Of a stretch of 64,000 nt of DNA, positions 1-7,243 are shown piece by piece. The first letter of the stretch is position 1. Every line of letters begins with the position of its first letter. This DNA comes from Duganella flavida. Its GTDB lineage: Bacteria; Pseudomonadota; Gammaproteobacteria; Burkholderiales; Burkholderiaceae_D. The notes below the pieces were generated by a model, which saw only the letters and a list, made by a program, of their open reading frames with translations, did no database searches and was not told where the DNA came from. Where the stretch lies: the NCBI RefSeq assembly GCF_009857445.1, contig NZ_WWCN01000001.1, forward strand, positions 124,001 to 188,000, in the 5' to 3' direction. The position numbers and the translations under genes are program-made.

Positions 1-15
1 GAGACCGTAGATCAT
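1..15 (-). CDS. 5' end of an unidentified gene running off the window edge
   Basis: Only the start of this minus-strand gene is inside the window. An ATG at 15-13 reads M-I-Y-G-L before the edge, and an AAAGGA ribosome-binding site (complement of 22-27) sits 6 nt upstream. The first residues recall small thioredoxin-fold ArsC/Spx-type proteins, which often begin this way, but five residues cannot identify a family. It is divergent from the thioesterase gene, so 16-133 should hold both promoters. Confidence 0.35.
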
Positions 16-133
16 TGCGCATCCTTTCAAGGTTGGTGGCTAGATCGTACACATTATTACAGCTGAGGTCTTACCACGAAAGAGCTATTGCCGGCTGCGT
101 TAAAATGGCGGCATCATTGTTGAGGACTACATC

Positions 134-577
134 ATGGCGCGTTTGAAACTGGATTTCCCGGACGAGTTGTTTATTTTTTCCACCCAGCTGACGGTGCGGG
201 TGACCGACATTAACGGCGCCAACCACCTCGGCAACGACTCGATGATTTCCATGATCTCGGAAGCACGGGCGCGCTTCCTGTACGATCACGGCGTGCAGGA
301 GACCAGCGCCGATGGCGTTGGCATCATCATCACCGACCTGGCCACCACCTACCGCGCCGAAGCGCATGCGCGCGACCAGCTGGTGTTTGAAGTGGGGGTA
401 ATGGATTTCAACCAGTACGGCGGCGACATCATTTTCCGCATCAGCCGTCCGCGCGACGGCAAGCTGGTGGCGATGGCCAAGTATGGCTTCGTCTTCTTCA
501 ACTACAAGAGCAGCCAGGTCACCCCCATGCCGCCGGAGTTCCTGGCCAAGTTCCCGAAAGTGAACCGCCTCGATTAA
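134..577 (+). CDS. Hotdog-fold thioesterase family protein
   Basis: A 147-residue protein of the length and pattern of single-domain hotdog acyl-CoA thioesterases (4HBT/YbgC type). An N-terminal strand with VRVTDINGANHLGN precedes the long hotdog helix (about residues 38-52, SMISEARARFLYDHG); then come strands with the IITDLATTYRAEA and FEVGVMDF segments. In the family such enzymes hydrolyse acyl-CoA thioesters in the cytoplasm; the substrate cannot be read here. The start is fixed by TGAGGA about 7 nt upstream of the ATG. The usual catalytic Asp of the YbgC group (D-x-x-G-H-x-N) appears as D-I-N-G-A-N-H, so the active-site region is altered but recognisable. It is monocistronic and convergent with the DUF3016 gene, 3 nt away. 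Confidence 0.8.
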   Translation: MARLKLDFPDELFIFSTQLTVRVTDINGANHLGNDSMISMISEARARFLYDHGVQETSADGVGIIITDLATTYRAEAHARDQLVFEVGVMDFNQYGGDIIFRISRPRDGKLVAMAKYGFVFFNYKSSQVTPMPPEFLAKFPKVNRLD

Positions 578-580
578 GGC

Positions 581-1072
581 TTAGCGCTTGGCGACTTTAG
601 GGACGATGGATTTGTTGAACCAGTCGTCCAGCATCTGCTTTTCATAGCGCAGCGGATCGCTGTCGAAATGGGCGCCGAAGCGGTTCTGGTAATTCATGTC
701 CGACAGTTCTTCATCGCCGCTGCGCAGCACCTGGCCATCTTGCTCCAGCGTGTATTTCAGGTGCATATGCGGCCAGTCGGCGCCACCATTCATGACGCGG
801 ATGTCTTCGGCGGCGCGGCGCGGATAGAGGCGGCCGGCCAGGTCAATATCCAGCACCTCGATCTTCAGCGACTGCCCGGCGGGCAGCTTCTTCTCCAGCG
901 ACTTGAAGTAGTCGGTAAATTGCTGCAGCGTGCGGTCACGGTCGATCACGCCGCGCGGCACGTCGCTGAAGTCTTCCGGCTTGACGTAGCTGACGGAGAC
1001 TTGCGCCCAGGCGGCGCTGGTGGCCAGCATCGCCGCAGCGGCGGCCAATATGGATTTATTCAACAGGCGCAT
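581..1072 (-). CDS. DUF3016 domain exported protein
   Basis: A 163-residue protein with a clear Sec signal peptide (about residues 1-23, ending ATSAAWA) and one domain matching the DUF3016 pattern: a V-x-V-x-Y-V-x-P-E-x-F-x-D start, a mid region with LDIDLAGRLYP, a conserved MNGGADWPHM segment and a C-terminal YEKQMLDDWF. It is predicted to act in the periplasm. The function of this family is unknown, so none is assigned. It is monocistronic, with a GGAGAAGCACC stretch upstream of the ATG as a plausible ribosome-binding site. It shares only a 3-nt gap with the convergent thioesterase gene. Confidence 0.8.
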   Translation of the reverse strand: MRLLNKSILAAAAAMLATSAAWAQVSVSYVKPEDFSDVPRGVIDRDRTLQQFTDYFKSLEKKLPAGQSLKIEVLDIDLAGRLYPRRAAEDIRVMNGGADWPHMHLKYTLEQDGQVLRSGDEELSDMNYQNRFGAHFDSDPLRYEKQMLDDWFNKSIVPKVAKR

Positions 1073-1164
1073 GGTGCTTCTCCTTCACAGTAGTTCATGC
1101 GAACAATATAGCCCGTTTCGGCGCACCATGCCCGTGCTGAATAAGTTTGTTACCAATTGCCTCG

Positions 1165-2370
1165 TTAGTGCAATTCGGCAGCCAGCGCGCCCGCCGGTTG
1201 CGCGCCGGTTTGGCGGGCGCCCCACAGCACCAGCAGCAGGGCCAGCACAGTCAGGCTGGCGCCGGCATACATCACCGCTGCATAACCGAGGTGGGCGTTC
1301 AGCACGGCGGCGCCGAGCGCTGCACCAATCGCATTGCCAAGATTGAAGGCGCCGATATTGACCGACGACGCCAGGCCAGGCGCTTCGGTGGCAGCGCGCA
1401 TCACGCGCATCTGCACCGGCGGCACCAGTGCGAAGGCAGCGATGCCCCACACCAGCAAGCCTACCGCAGCGCCAGCCGGCGTCTGGGCCAGCCACGGGAA
1501 GGCGAGCATGGTGGCCGCTTCCAGCAGCAGGAAACCGACCAGCGTCTTGTTGATCGAGCGGTCGGCCAGCTTGCCGCCGACCGAATTACCGATGGTGAAG
1601 CCAATGCCGATCAACGCCAGCATGGCGGTAATAAAGCCCGGCGTGGCATGGGTAAAGGATTGCAGCGCCGGATTGATGTAGGTGTACAGCGCGAAGGTCG
1701 CGCCCGACGCCAGCACCGTGGTCAGCAAGCCTTGCAGCACGACCGGCTGCAGCAGCACTTTCAACTCCTTGCGCACATCTGGCGCCTGGCCGGCGCTGCC
1801 TTGTGGCAGAAACAGCAGCAAGGCAGCCATGGCCAGCACGCCCAGCGCGCTGATGGCGCCAAACGATGCGCGCCAGCCCATGGCGTCGCTCAGCCAGGTG
1901 GCGGCTGGCACGCCGCCGATGTTGGCGATGGTCAGGCCGAGGAACATCGCCGCCACCGCGCTGGCCTGTTTTTCACGCGGCACCAGGCCGGCAGCAACCA
2001 CCGAGCCGATTCCGAAGAAGGCGCCGTGGGTCAGGCTGGTGATGACGCGCGCCGCCAGCAGGCTGGCATAGCCGGGAGCGAAGGCCGACAGCAGGTTGCC
2101 GACGGTGAAAATCGCCATCAGGGCGATCAGCGCTTTGCGGCGCGGCCAGCGCGCCAGCAACAGTGTCATGAACGGCGCGCCGATGGTGACGCCGATGGCG
2201 TAGGCCGACACCAGCAAGCCAGCGGTGGGAATCGACACGTTGACGCCTTGCGCAATCGTCAACAGCATGCCCATCGGGCCAAACTCGGTGGTGCCGATGC
2301 CGAAAGCGCCGATGGCCAGCGCCAGCAAGGGCAAGGCGGCGCTGCGTTCTGAAGCAGTAGTGGTGTTCAT
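1165..2370 (-). CDS. MFS transporter, AraJ/arabinose-efflux-like
   Basis: A 401-residue inner-membrane permease with about twelve hydrophobic segments, typical MFS length. The first helix contains AIGAFGIGTTEFGPMG, the signature of the DHA1 drug/sugar-efflux group (AraJ, PbuE, YdhP). The loop between helices 2 and 3 has a basic RWPRRKALI motif, and a second-half loop carries GGKLADRS. It probably exports a small molecule by proton antiport; the substrate is unknown. I chose the ATG at 2370 because the open frame further upstream enters the divergent LysR promoter region and its residues are not transporter-like. The divergent LysR gene at 2472 is its likely regulator, an arrangement common for such pairs. 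Confidence 0.88.
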   Translation of the reverse strand: MNTTTASERSAALPLLALAIGAFGIGTTEFGPMGMLLTIAQGVNVSIPTAGLLVSAYAIGVTIGAPFMTLLLARWPRRKALIALMAIFTVGNLLSAFAPGYASLLAARVITSLTHGAFFGIGSVVAAGLVPREKQASAVAAMFLGLTIANIGGVPAATWLSDAMGWRASFGAISALGVLAMAALLLFLPQGSAGQAPDVRKELKVLLQPVVLQGLLTTVLASGATFALYTYINPALQSFTHATPGFITAMLALIGIGFTIGNSVGGKLADRSINKTLVGFLLLEAATMLAFPWLAQTPAGAAVGLLVWGIAAFALVPPVQMRVMRAATEAPGLASSVNIGAFNLGNAIGAALGAAVLNAHLGYAAVMYAGASLTVLALLLVLWGARQTGAQPAGALAAELH

Positions 2371-2403
2371 GTGGGTAGTCCCGGAGAGATTTCTGATGAG
2401 AGC

Positions 2404-2446
2404 ATTATGAGGAAACGACTTTCCCAAATAAAGTGCATAATCCTCA
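2404..2446. promoter_or_regulatory. Inverted repeats in the MFS/LysR divergent promoter
   Basis: In the 101-bp region between the divergent genes, ATTATG (2404-2409) is mirrored by CATAAT (2436-2441), and TGAGGA (2408-2413) by TCCTCA (2441-2446). Paired half-sites in a LysR/target divergent region fit a LysR operator overlapping both promoters. The repeats are visible; binding is inference. Confidence 0.4.
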
Positions 2447-2471
2447 AAATACTTTTGCTGATTCTGGAAAA

Positions 2472-3392
2472 ATGAAACTCGTGCTCGATGAACTATCGGT
2501 ATTCCTGGCGGTGGTCGACAGCGGCTCCCTGACGGCTGCGGCCGACCGTCTCGGACAGCCGGTATCCAACGTCAGCCGCTTGCTGGCACGGCTGGAAGAC
2601 AAGCTGCAAACCTCGCTACTGCGCCGGACCACACGCCGGCTCGACCTGACCGACGAGGGCCACGCCTTCATCCAGGACGCGCGCGACATCGTGGCATCCG
2701 TCTGCAGCGCGGAAGAGCGCATGATGGAGCGGCGCGGCCAGCTGTCCGGGCCGCTGCGGGTGGATGCGGTCACGCCTTTCATGCTGCATGTGATGGTGCC
2801 GCTGATGCCCGGCTATCGCGCCCTGCATCCCAAGGTCGAGCTCAAGCTCAGTAGCAACGAGGGCTTTATCGACTTGCTGGAGCGGCGCGTGGATATGGCC
2901 ATCCGCATCGGCGAGCTGAAAGACTCGACCCTGTACAGCCGCCTGCTCGGCCACACCCGCATCCGCCTGACCGCCAGCCCCGGCTACCTGGCCCGCTACG
3001 GCACGCCGCACACCGTGGCCGACCTGGCGCGGCACGAGCTGCTCGGCTTCAGCGAGCTGGAGATGCTCAACCAATGGCCCTTGCTGCGTCCCGACGGCAA
3101 GCCGCTGCAAATCACGCCGACACTGGCCTCGCCCAGCGGCGAAACCCTGCGCCAGCTGGCACTGCAAGGCATGGGCATCATGAGCATGTCCGACTTCATG
3201 ACGGCGGTGGATGTGGCCGAAGGCCGGCTGGTGGAAGTGCTGCCGCAGCTGACGCAGGAAAGGCTCAAGCCGGTGCATGCGGTGTACTACCAGCACTCGA
3301 CCGTCTCGGCCAAGGTCGCCTCGATGGTGAACTACCTGGCCGACGCCATGCGTGTGGCGGAGACCGCGTGGCCTACGCTGGGCCGCGCTTGA
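2472..3392 (+). CDS. LysR-family transcriptional regulator, divergent from MFS gene
   Basis: A 306-residue LysR-type regulator. Residues 1-60 form the winged helix-turn-helix (DELSVFLAVVDSGSLTAAADRLGQP, then VSNVSRLLARLEDKL), followed by a linker helix and an effector-binding domain from about residue 90 to the end, with the typical PLRVDA start and VDMAIRIGELKDS segment. The ATG at 2472 is preferred over an upstream GTG because GGAAA lies just before it and LysR proteins usually begin within about 5 residues of this helix. By genomic convention it should control the adjacent MFS exporter, probably sensing the exported compound; the ligand is unknown. Confidence 0.88.
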   Translation: MKLVLDELSVFLAVVDSGSLTAAADRLGQPVSNVSRLLARLEDKLQTSLLRRTTRRLDLTDEGHAFIQDARDIVASVCSAEERMMERRGQLSGPLRVDAVTPFMLHVMVPLMPGYRALHPKVELKLSSNEGFIDLLERRVDMAIRIGELKDSTLYSRLLGHTRIRLTASPGYLARYGTPHTVADLARHELLGFSELEMLNQWPLLRPDGKPLQITPTLASPSGETLRQLALQGMGIMSMSDFMTAVDVAEGRLVEVLPQLTQERLKPVHAVYYQHSTVSAKVASMVNYLADAMRVAETAWPTLGRA

Positions 3393-3420
3393 GATAAGCG
3401 CTCGTTTCACCAAACCGCTG

Positions 3421-3462
3421 CAACCCTTCGATAGCTTCGAACGGGTTGGACGGTGCGCACCG
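3421..3462. repeat. Hairpin and 12-bp palindrome upstream of chemotaxis receptor
   Basis: In the 184-bp gap, CAACCC-TTCGA (3421-3431) pairs with TCGAA-C-GGGTTG (3437-3448) around a 5-nt loop with one bulged base. Directly after it lies the perfect palindrome CGGTGCGCACCG (3451-3462). There is no T-tract, so this is not an intrinsic terminator. An operator or an RNA stem in the receptor leader is possible. The rest of 3393-3576 shows nothing else I can name apart from the GGGGAG site at 3568-3573. Confidence 0.45.
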
Positions 3463-3576
3463 CCGCCCCAGAGGGAAACCACCCGCTCGACAGGAAAGCT
3501 TGCCAATAAGGCCAATTTTTGCCGCACGGGCGGATGCTAGCCTGATCTCCACGGTTATCCCACTTCTGGGGAGAAT

Positions 3577-5238
3577 ATGATGTCGATACTGAGCAAACTG
3601 AGCATTGCCAAGCGCCTGCTGATGGGTTTCGCGGTACTCCTGCTGTGCGCACTATTCGCGGTCGGTGTGGCGCTGTCGCGCCTGAGCGCCGTGGCCGAAG
3701 CCAGCCGCGAGCTGCTGGACGAACCGCTGGCCACCGAACGCCTGGTCAGCGACTGGAATCGCATCATTTACGCCGGCATCCGCCGCAACCTCGCCATCGT
3801 CAAAAACAACGACGGCAGCCTGGCGGCCTTCTTTGCCGAGGAAGTCGCCGAATCGACGCGGCAATCCACGGCGCTGCAACAGCAAATCGAGCAGCACATC
3901 AACACCCCGGAAGAAAAACAGCTGTGGCAGCAGCTGCTGGCCGTACGCCAGAACTACATGGCGCTGCGCAACCAGGCGATCCAGCTGAAGAAAGACGGCA
4001 AGGCGGCCGAGGCTGACCAAGTGCTGGAACAACAATTCCGCCCGGCTGCCACCGCTTACGGCGATACCCTGCAAGCCCTGCAAGACCAGCAGCGCCGCCG
4101 CATCCAGGAAATGGCGGCTGGCATCGAGGAAACCTACGCCAGCAGCCGCCGCCTGATGGGCGTGCTGACTGCGCTGATGGTGGTATTTGTGGCTGTTAGC
4201 TCGTGGCTGATCGCTGTCTCGATCACCCGTCCCTTGCAGCAGGCGGTGCAGATGGCGCAACGTGTGGCTGGCGGCGACCTCAGCGTGGTGACGCGGACTA
4301 CCGCAACGGATGAAACCGGCCTGCTGCTGACTGCGCTGGAACAGATGACCGGCAAGCTGGCCGAGCTGGTCAGCCATGTGCGCACCACTTCGGAAACCAT
4401 CGGCGTGGCATCGGGCGAAATCGCCAACGGCAACGCCGACCTGTCGATGCGCACCGAGCACCAGGCCGGCGCGCTGGAAGAAACCGCCAGCTCAATGGAA
4501 GAACTGACCGCCACCGTGCGCCAGAATGCCGACCATGCCCGCCGCGCCAACGAACTGGCCGTCACCGCCAGCGGCATCGCCAGCCGTGGCGGCGCAGTGG
4601 TGCACGATGTGGTGCAACGGATGGACGGCATCCGCCAGAGTTCACGCAAGATCGCCGAGATCAATGGCGTGATCGACGCCATCGCCTTCCAGACCAATAT
4701 CCTGGCGCTGAATGCGGCAGTGGAAGCGGCCCGTGCCGGTGAACAGGGACGCGGCTTTGCGGTAGTAGCAACCGAAGTGCGCAATCTGGCCCATCGCAGC
4801 GCTGCGGCCGCCAAGGAAATCAAACTGCTGATCGCCGACTCGGTAACGCAAGTGGAGCAAGGCAGCGAGCTGGCCGACCGCGCCGGTACGACCATGCAGG
4901 AAGTGGTCGACAGCGTCGGCAAGGTGGCGCACATCATGCACGAAATCTCCGACGCCAGCCGCGAGCAAAGCGAAGGGATCGAACAAGTCAACACCGCCGT
5001 ACTGGCAATGGACGATATGACCCAGCAGAACGCCGCGCTGGTCGAAGAAGCGGCTGCAGCAGCAGGCAGCCTCAAAGATCAGGCGCAAGCGCTGGTAGCG
5101 GCAGTCAGCGTGTTCAAGCTGGCGCCCGAGGTGACGGCAGCGCCAGCCGGGCGGCCGGCACGCAAAGCGGACGCCGTCACGCATCGCGCCAGCATCAGCG
5201 CAGGCAACCGCCCTCGCCTCGCTCTCGCCGCAGCGTGA
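3577..5238 (+). CDS. Methyl-accepting chemotaxis protein
   Basis: A 553-residue transmembrane chemoreceptor. TM1 is about residues 14-34, followed by a roughly 150-residue helical periplasmic sensor of four-helix-bundle type, TM2 at about 190-212, a HAMP linker (SITRPLQQAVQMAQRVAGGDL) and the long signalling coiled coil. The conserved hairpin tip is intact (AFQTNILALNAAVEAARAGE, then GRGFAVVATEVRNLAHRS), so it should couple to CheW/CheA. The C-terminus ends in an Ala/Arg-rich tail without an NWETF-like CheR/CheB pentapeptide. A strong GGGGAG site lies 3-6 nt upstream of tandem ATG codons at 3577 and 3580. The binding-protein gene starts 4 nt after its stop, which suggests an indirect ligand route through that protein. 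Confidence 0.93.
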   Translation: MMSILSKLSIAKRLLMGFAVLLLCALFAVGVALSRLSAVAEASRELLDEPLATERLVSDWNRIIYAGIRRNLAIVKNNDGSLAAFFAEEVAESTRQSTALQQQIEQHINTPEEKQLWQQLLAVRQNYMALRNQAIQLKKDGKAAEADQVLEQQFRPAATAYGDTLQALQDQQRRRIQEMAAGIEETYASSRRLMGVLTALMVVFVAVSSWLIAVSITRPLQQAVQMAQRVAGGDLSVVTRTTATDETGLLLTALEQMTGKLAELVSHVRTTSETIGVASGEIANGNADLSMRTEHQAGALEETASSMEELTATVRQNADHARRANELAVTASGIASRGGAVVHDVVQRMDGIRQSSRKIAEINGVIDAIAFQTNILALNAAVEAARAGEQGRGFAVVATEVRNLAHRSAAAAKEIKLLIADSVTQVEQGSELADRAGTTMQEVVDSVGKVAHIMHEISDASREQSEGIEQVNTAVLAMDDMTQQNAALVEEAAAAAGSLKDQAQALVAAVSVFKLAPEVTAAPAGRPARKADAVTHRASISAGNRPRLALAAA

Positions 5239-5242
5239 TGCC

Positions 5243-6133
5243 ATGCGCCGCCACCTTCAGATCATGCTGCCGCTGCTGGCCGGTTTGGCCGGATTAGCCG
5301 GTGTAGCCCACGCTGCGCCGGCCAGCCCGGCACAGATCTACGTCAACGGCGTAGCGCCGTTTGCCTACAATGACAACGGCGGCTATCACGGCCTGCTGTA
5401 CGACATGCTGGCCGCACTGCGCGCCCGCGTGGGCGGCGAGTACGTGATCCGCCCGGTGCCGCTGCGGCGCGCCCAAGTGATGCTGGAATCCCAGCCCGAA
5501 ACGCTCGCCACACTGGCCCGCTTCGCCGAAGTGGAACAGCGCTACCGCTGGCTGTGCAAGCTGGCCGAGGATCAGCTGGTATTGGTCACCCGCAGCGGCG
5601 CCACCTACGACATCAGCTCGCTGGCGGCCGTGCGTCATTTGCGCGTCGGCGTGCTGCTGGGCGGTCCGGCGGAATCGGCGGCGCGCCACGCCGGCCTGCA
5701 GCAGATTGAAACCGTCAGCTCGGCAGCGAGCAATGCACGCAAGCTGGCCAATGGCCGCATCGATGTCTGGTTCACGGCGCGCAGCATCGCCCTGTTTGAG
5801 CAGCGCGGTGTTGGCGGCAAAGTGGACGATTTGCGTATCGGGCCGGGGGTGCAAACGGCCAGCCAATATCTGGCCGCGCCGCGCAGCATGCCAGACCGCG
5901 AAGCGCAGAAATGGCAAAGCGCCTGCAATACCCTGCACGACAATGGCACCTTTGAGCGCATCGCCCAACACTATGAGCAGCAGAGCGCACCGCCCACCTG
6001 CAGCGGCCTCAGTCACATATGCCGACATCCCGGCCAGCAAGCAGCGCAGCAGTCAGGCGCGGCTCTCGCAAGCGTTGCAGCCACCACGCCAGCGCGCGGC
6101 CTTCCTGATCGCCGCGCCAGGCGACGTACGTGA
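5243..6133 (+). CDS. Periplasmic solute-binding protein (family 3-like), 3' end read into lysR antisense
   Basis: A 296-residue protein with a signal peptide (about 1-24, ending GVAHA) and a type II periplasmic-binding fold like amino-acid-binding SBP_bac_3 proteins: a FAYNDNGGYHGLLYDML start, an ARFAEVEQRYRW segment, and a lobe-2 LRVGVLLGG strand with LANGRIDVWF. The recognisable domain ends near residue 245 (ERIAQHYEQQ). The last 50 residues are Ala/Arg/Gln-rich and lie antisense over the 3' end of the convergent LysR gene (overlap 6009-6133), so the ancestral stop was probably lost. The start is 4 nt after the chemoreceptor stop, indicating translational coupling. Many such stand-alone proteins serve as sensors rather than transporters; no permease genes are nearby. 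Confidence 0.78.
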   Translation: MRRHLQIMLPLLAGLAGLAGVAHAAPASPAQIYVNGVAPFAYNDNGGYHGLLYDMLAALRARVGGEYVIRPVPLRRAQVMLESQPETLATLARFAEVEQRYRWLCKLAEDQLVLVTRSGATYDISSLAAVRHLRVGVLLGGPAESAARHAGLQQIETVSSAASNARKLANGRIDVWFTARSIALFEQRGVGGKVDDLRIGPGVQTASQYLAAPRSMPDREAQKWQSACNTLHDNGTFERIAQHYEQQSAPPTCSGLSHICRHPGQQAAQQSGAALASVAATTPARGLPDRRARRRT

Positions 6134-6932
6134 CATTGGGCTCGCGCTGGTCGACGGTTTTTTTCTCCACCAGGTCGCCGCTCGCCAGCAGACTGGCGAC
6201 CCGTTTGCGCGGCAGCCAGCCGACGCCCAGGCCGATACTCTGGGCATGGATCTTGGCATGCATGCTGGCCACCGCCAGCACCGGCTGGCCGTTCAGTTTG
6301 CCGTAAGCGCGGCCCTGGCCTTCGCGCGACGAGTCAGCCACCACCACGGCGCGGTGCTGCTGGATCGCCTCGCGCGTCAGGGGGCCACACACGTGCGCCA
6401 GCGGATGGCGCGCCGACACCGCAAACACCCACTCCAGCTGCCCCAGCTCGAACCAGCGCAAGTCCTGGATCGCCGGCGGTTCGTTGGTGGCGCCGATCAC
6501 CAGGCCGGCGCGGCCGCTGCGCAGCGCTTCCCAGGTCCCGCCCAGCACCTCGGTGGTCAGCCGCAGCGACACGCCGGACTGCAATTGGTCGAAGTCGGCA
6601 ATCAGCGGCGCGAGGATTTCAAATTCAAACAGTTCGTCGCTGACGATGCACAGCCGTTCCTCCCAGCCGCTGGCGATCTGGCGGATGCGCTGCGTCGCCC
6701 GGCAAGACTCCTGCATCATGCGCGCCGCCTCGTCGGCCAGTACGCGGCCAGCTGGCGTCAGTTCCAGCCGGTAGCGGCGGCGGTCGAACAGCAGCGCGTC
6801 GAAGCGCTCCTCCAGCTGGCGCGCGCTATACGACACCGTCGATGGCGCCTTCCCCAGCCGCGCCGCCGCGCGCGACAGGCTGCCGCACTCGCGTATCGCC
6901 TCAATCAAAGCCAATTCTTCCTCGGACAGCAT
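6009..6932 (-). CDS. LysR-family transcriptional regulator
   Basis: A 307-residue LysR-type regulator with its winged HTH at residues 1-60 (SEEELALIEAIRECGSLSRA, then KAPSTVSYSARQLEERF) and a substrate-binding C-terminal domain (LRLTTEVLGGTWEALRSGRAGLVIGA), resembling the AllS/YhaJ-type subgroup. Its target is unknown: there is no divergent metabolic gene, since the gene upstream on the other strand is the HD-GYP regulator. The 3' end overlaps the reading frame of the convergent binding-protein gene by 125 nt. No strong Shine-Dalgarno sequence is visible; GAGGCGCTC precedes the ATG. Confidence 0.87.
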   Translation of the reverse strand: MLSEEELALIEAIRECGSLSRAAARLGKAPSTVSYSARQLEERFDALLFDRRRYRLELTPAGRVLADEAARMMQESCRATQRIRQIASGWEERLCIVSDELFEFEILAPLIADFDQLQSGVSLRLTTEVLGGTWEALRSGRAGLVIGATNEPPAIQDLRWFELGQLEWVFAVSARHPLAHVCGPLTREAIQQHRAVVVADSSREGQGRAYGKLNGQPVLAVASMHAKIHAQSIGLGVGWLPRKRVASLLASGDLVEKKTVDQREPNVTYVAWRGDQEGRALAWWLQRLREPRLTAALLAGRDVGICD

Positions 6933-7243
6933 GAGCGCCTCGTGAAATGGTGATGACTACGTGATAACTACCCGCCAACCATTGTAGCCACACCGGCGAA
7001 TAGAATTTCAAAAAATCTTTGTTTTTCGATAGCAATATTGCCAAAAACGAAGTATTGTTGTGAGTGCCGTGCGCGTTACAGAAGACTAACGCCGCGCCGT
7101 CGCAAAGTACTGTGGCGTACAATAATTCTCATCAAGTGTTGTGCAGAGCAACGGGAATATTTATTGCCTGTTGTTAATGGCTGTGGGTCAGACTACAATC
7201 GGAAAATTCATCTCTGTCGTGTCATTTTGCGGAACTCGTTCAT
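6933..7243. promoter_or_regulatory. Divergent intergenic region, lysR and HD-GYP regulator
   Basis: A 311-bp AT-rich stretch without a gene. It contains the perfect palindrome GCAATATTGC (7032-7041), flanked by GTTTTT (7021-7026) and AAAAAC (7043-7048). The palindrome has a T-N11-A-like outline and could be the operator of the LysR gene starting at 6932. Otherwise I see no RNA gene or ORF with a ribosome-binding site. Confidence 0.35.

Noticed and set aside
1147..2352. A 401-codon open frame on the + strand opposite the MFS gene
   Set aside because: It is Arg/Gln/His-rich, has no fold-like pattern and mirrors the codons of the transporter; such antisense frames are common in high-GC DNA. The same applies to many long antisense frames over the chemoreceptor, cyclases, TamB and the SMC gene.
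3421..3448. Hairpin considered as the lysR terminator
   Set aside because: There is no T-tract after either arm, so it was kept only as an inverted repeat.
3490..3560. Possible flagellar sigma-28 promoter before the chemoreceptor
   Set aside because: A TAAG and a GCCG are present, but the spacing is about 10 nt rather than the 15 expected.
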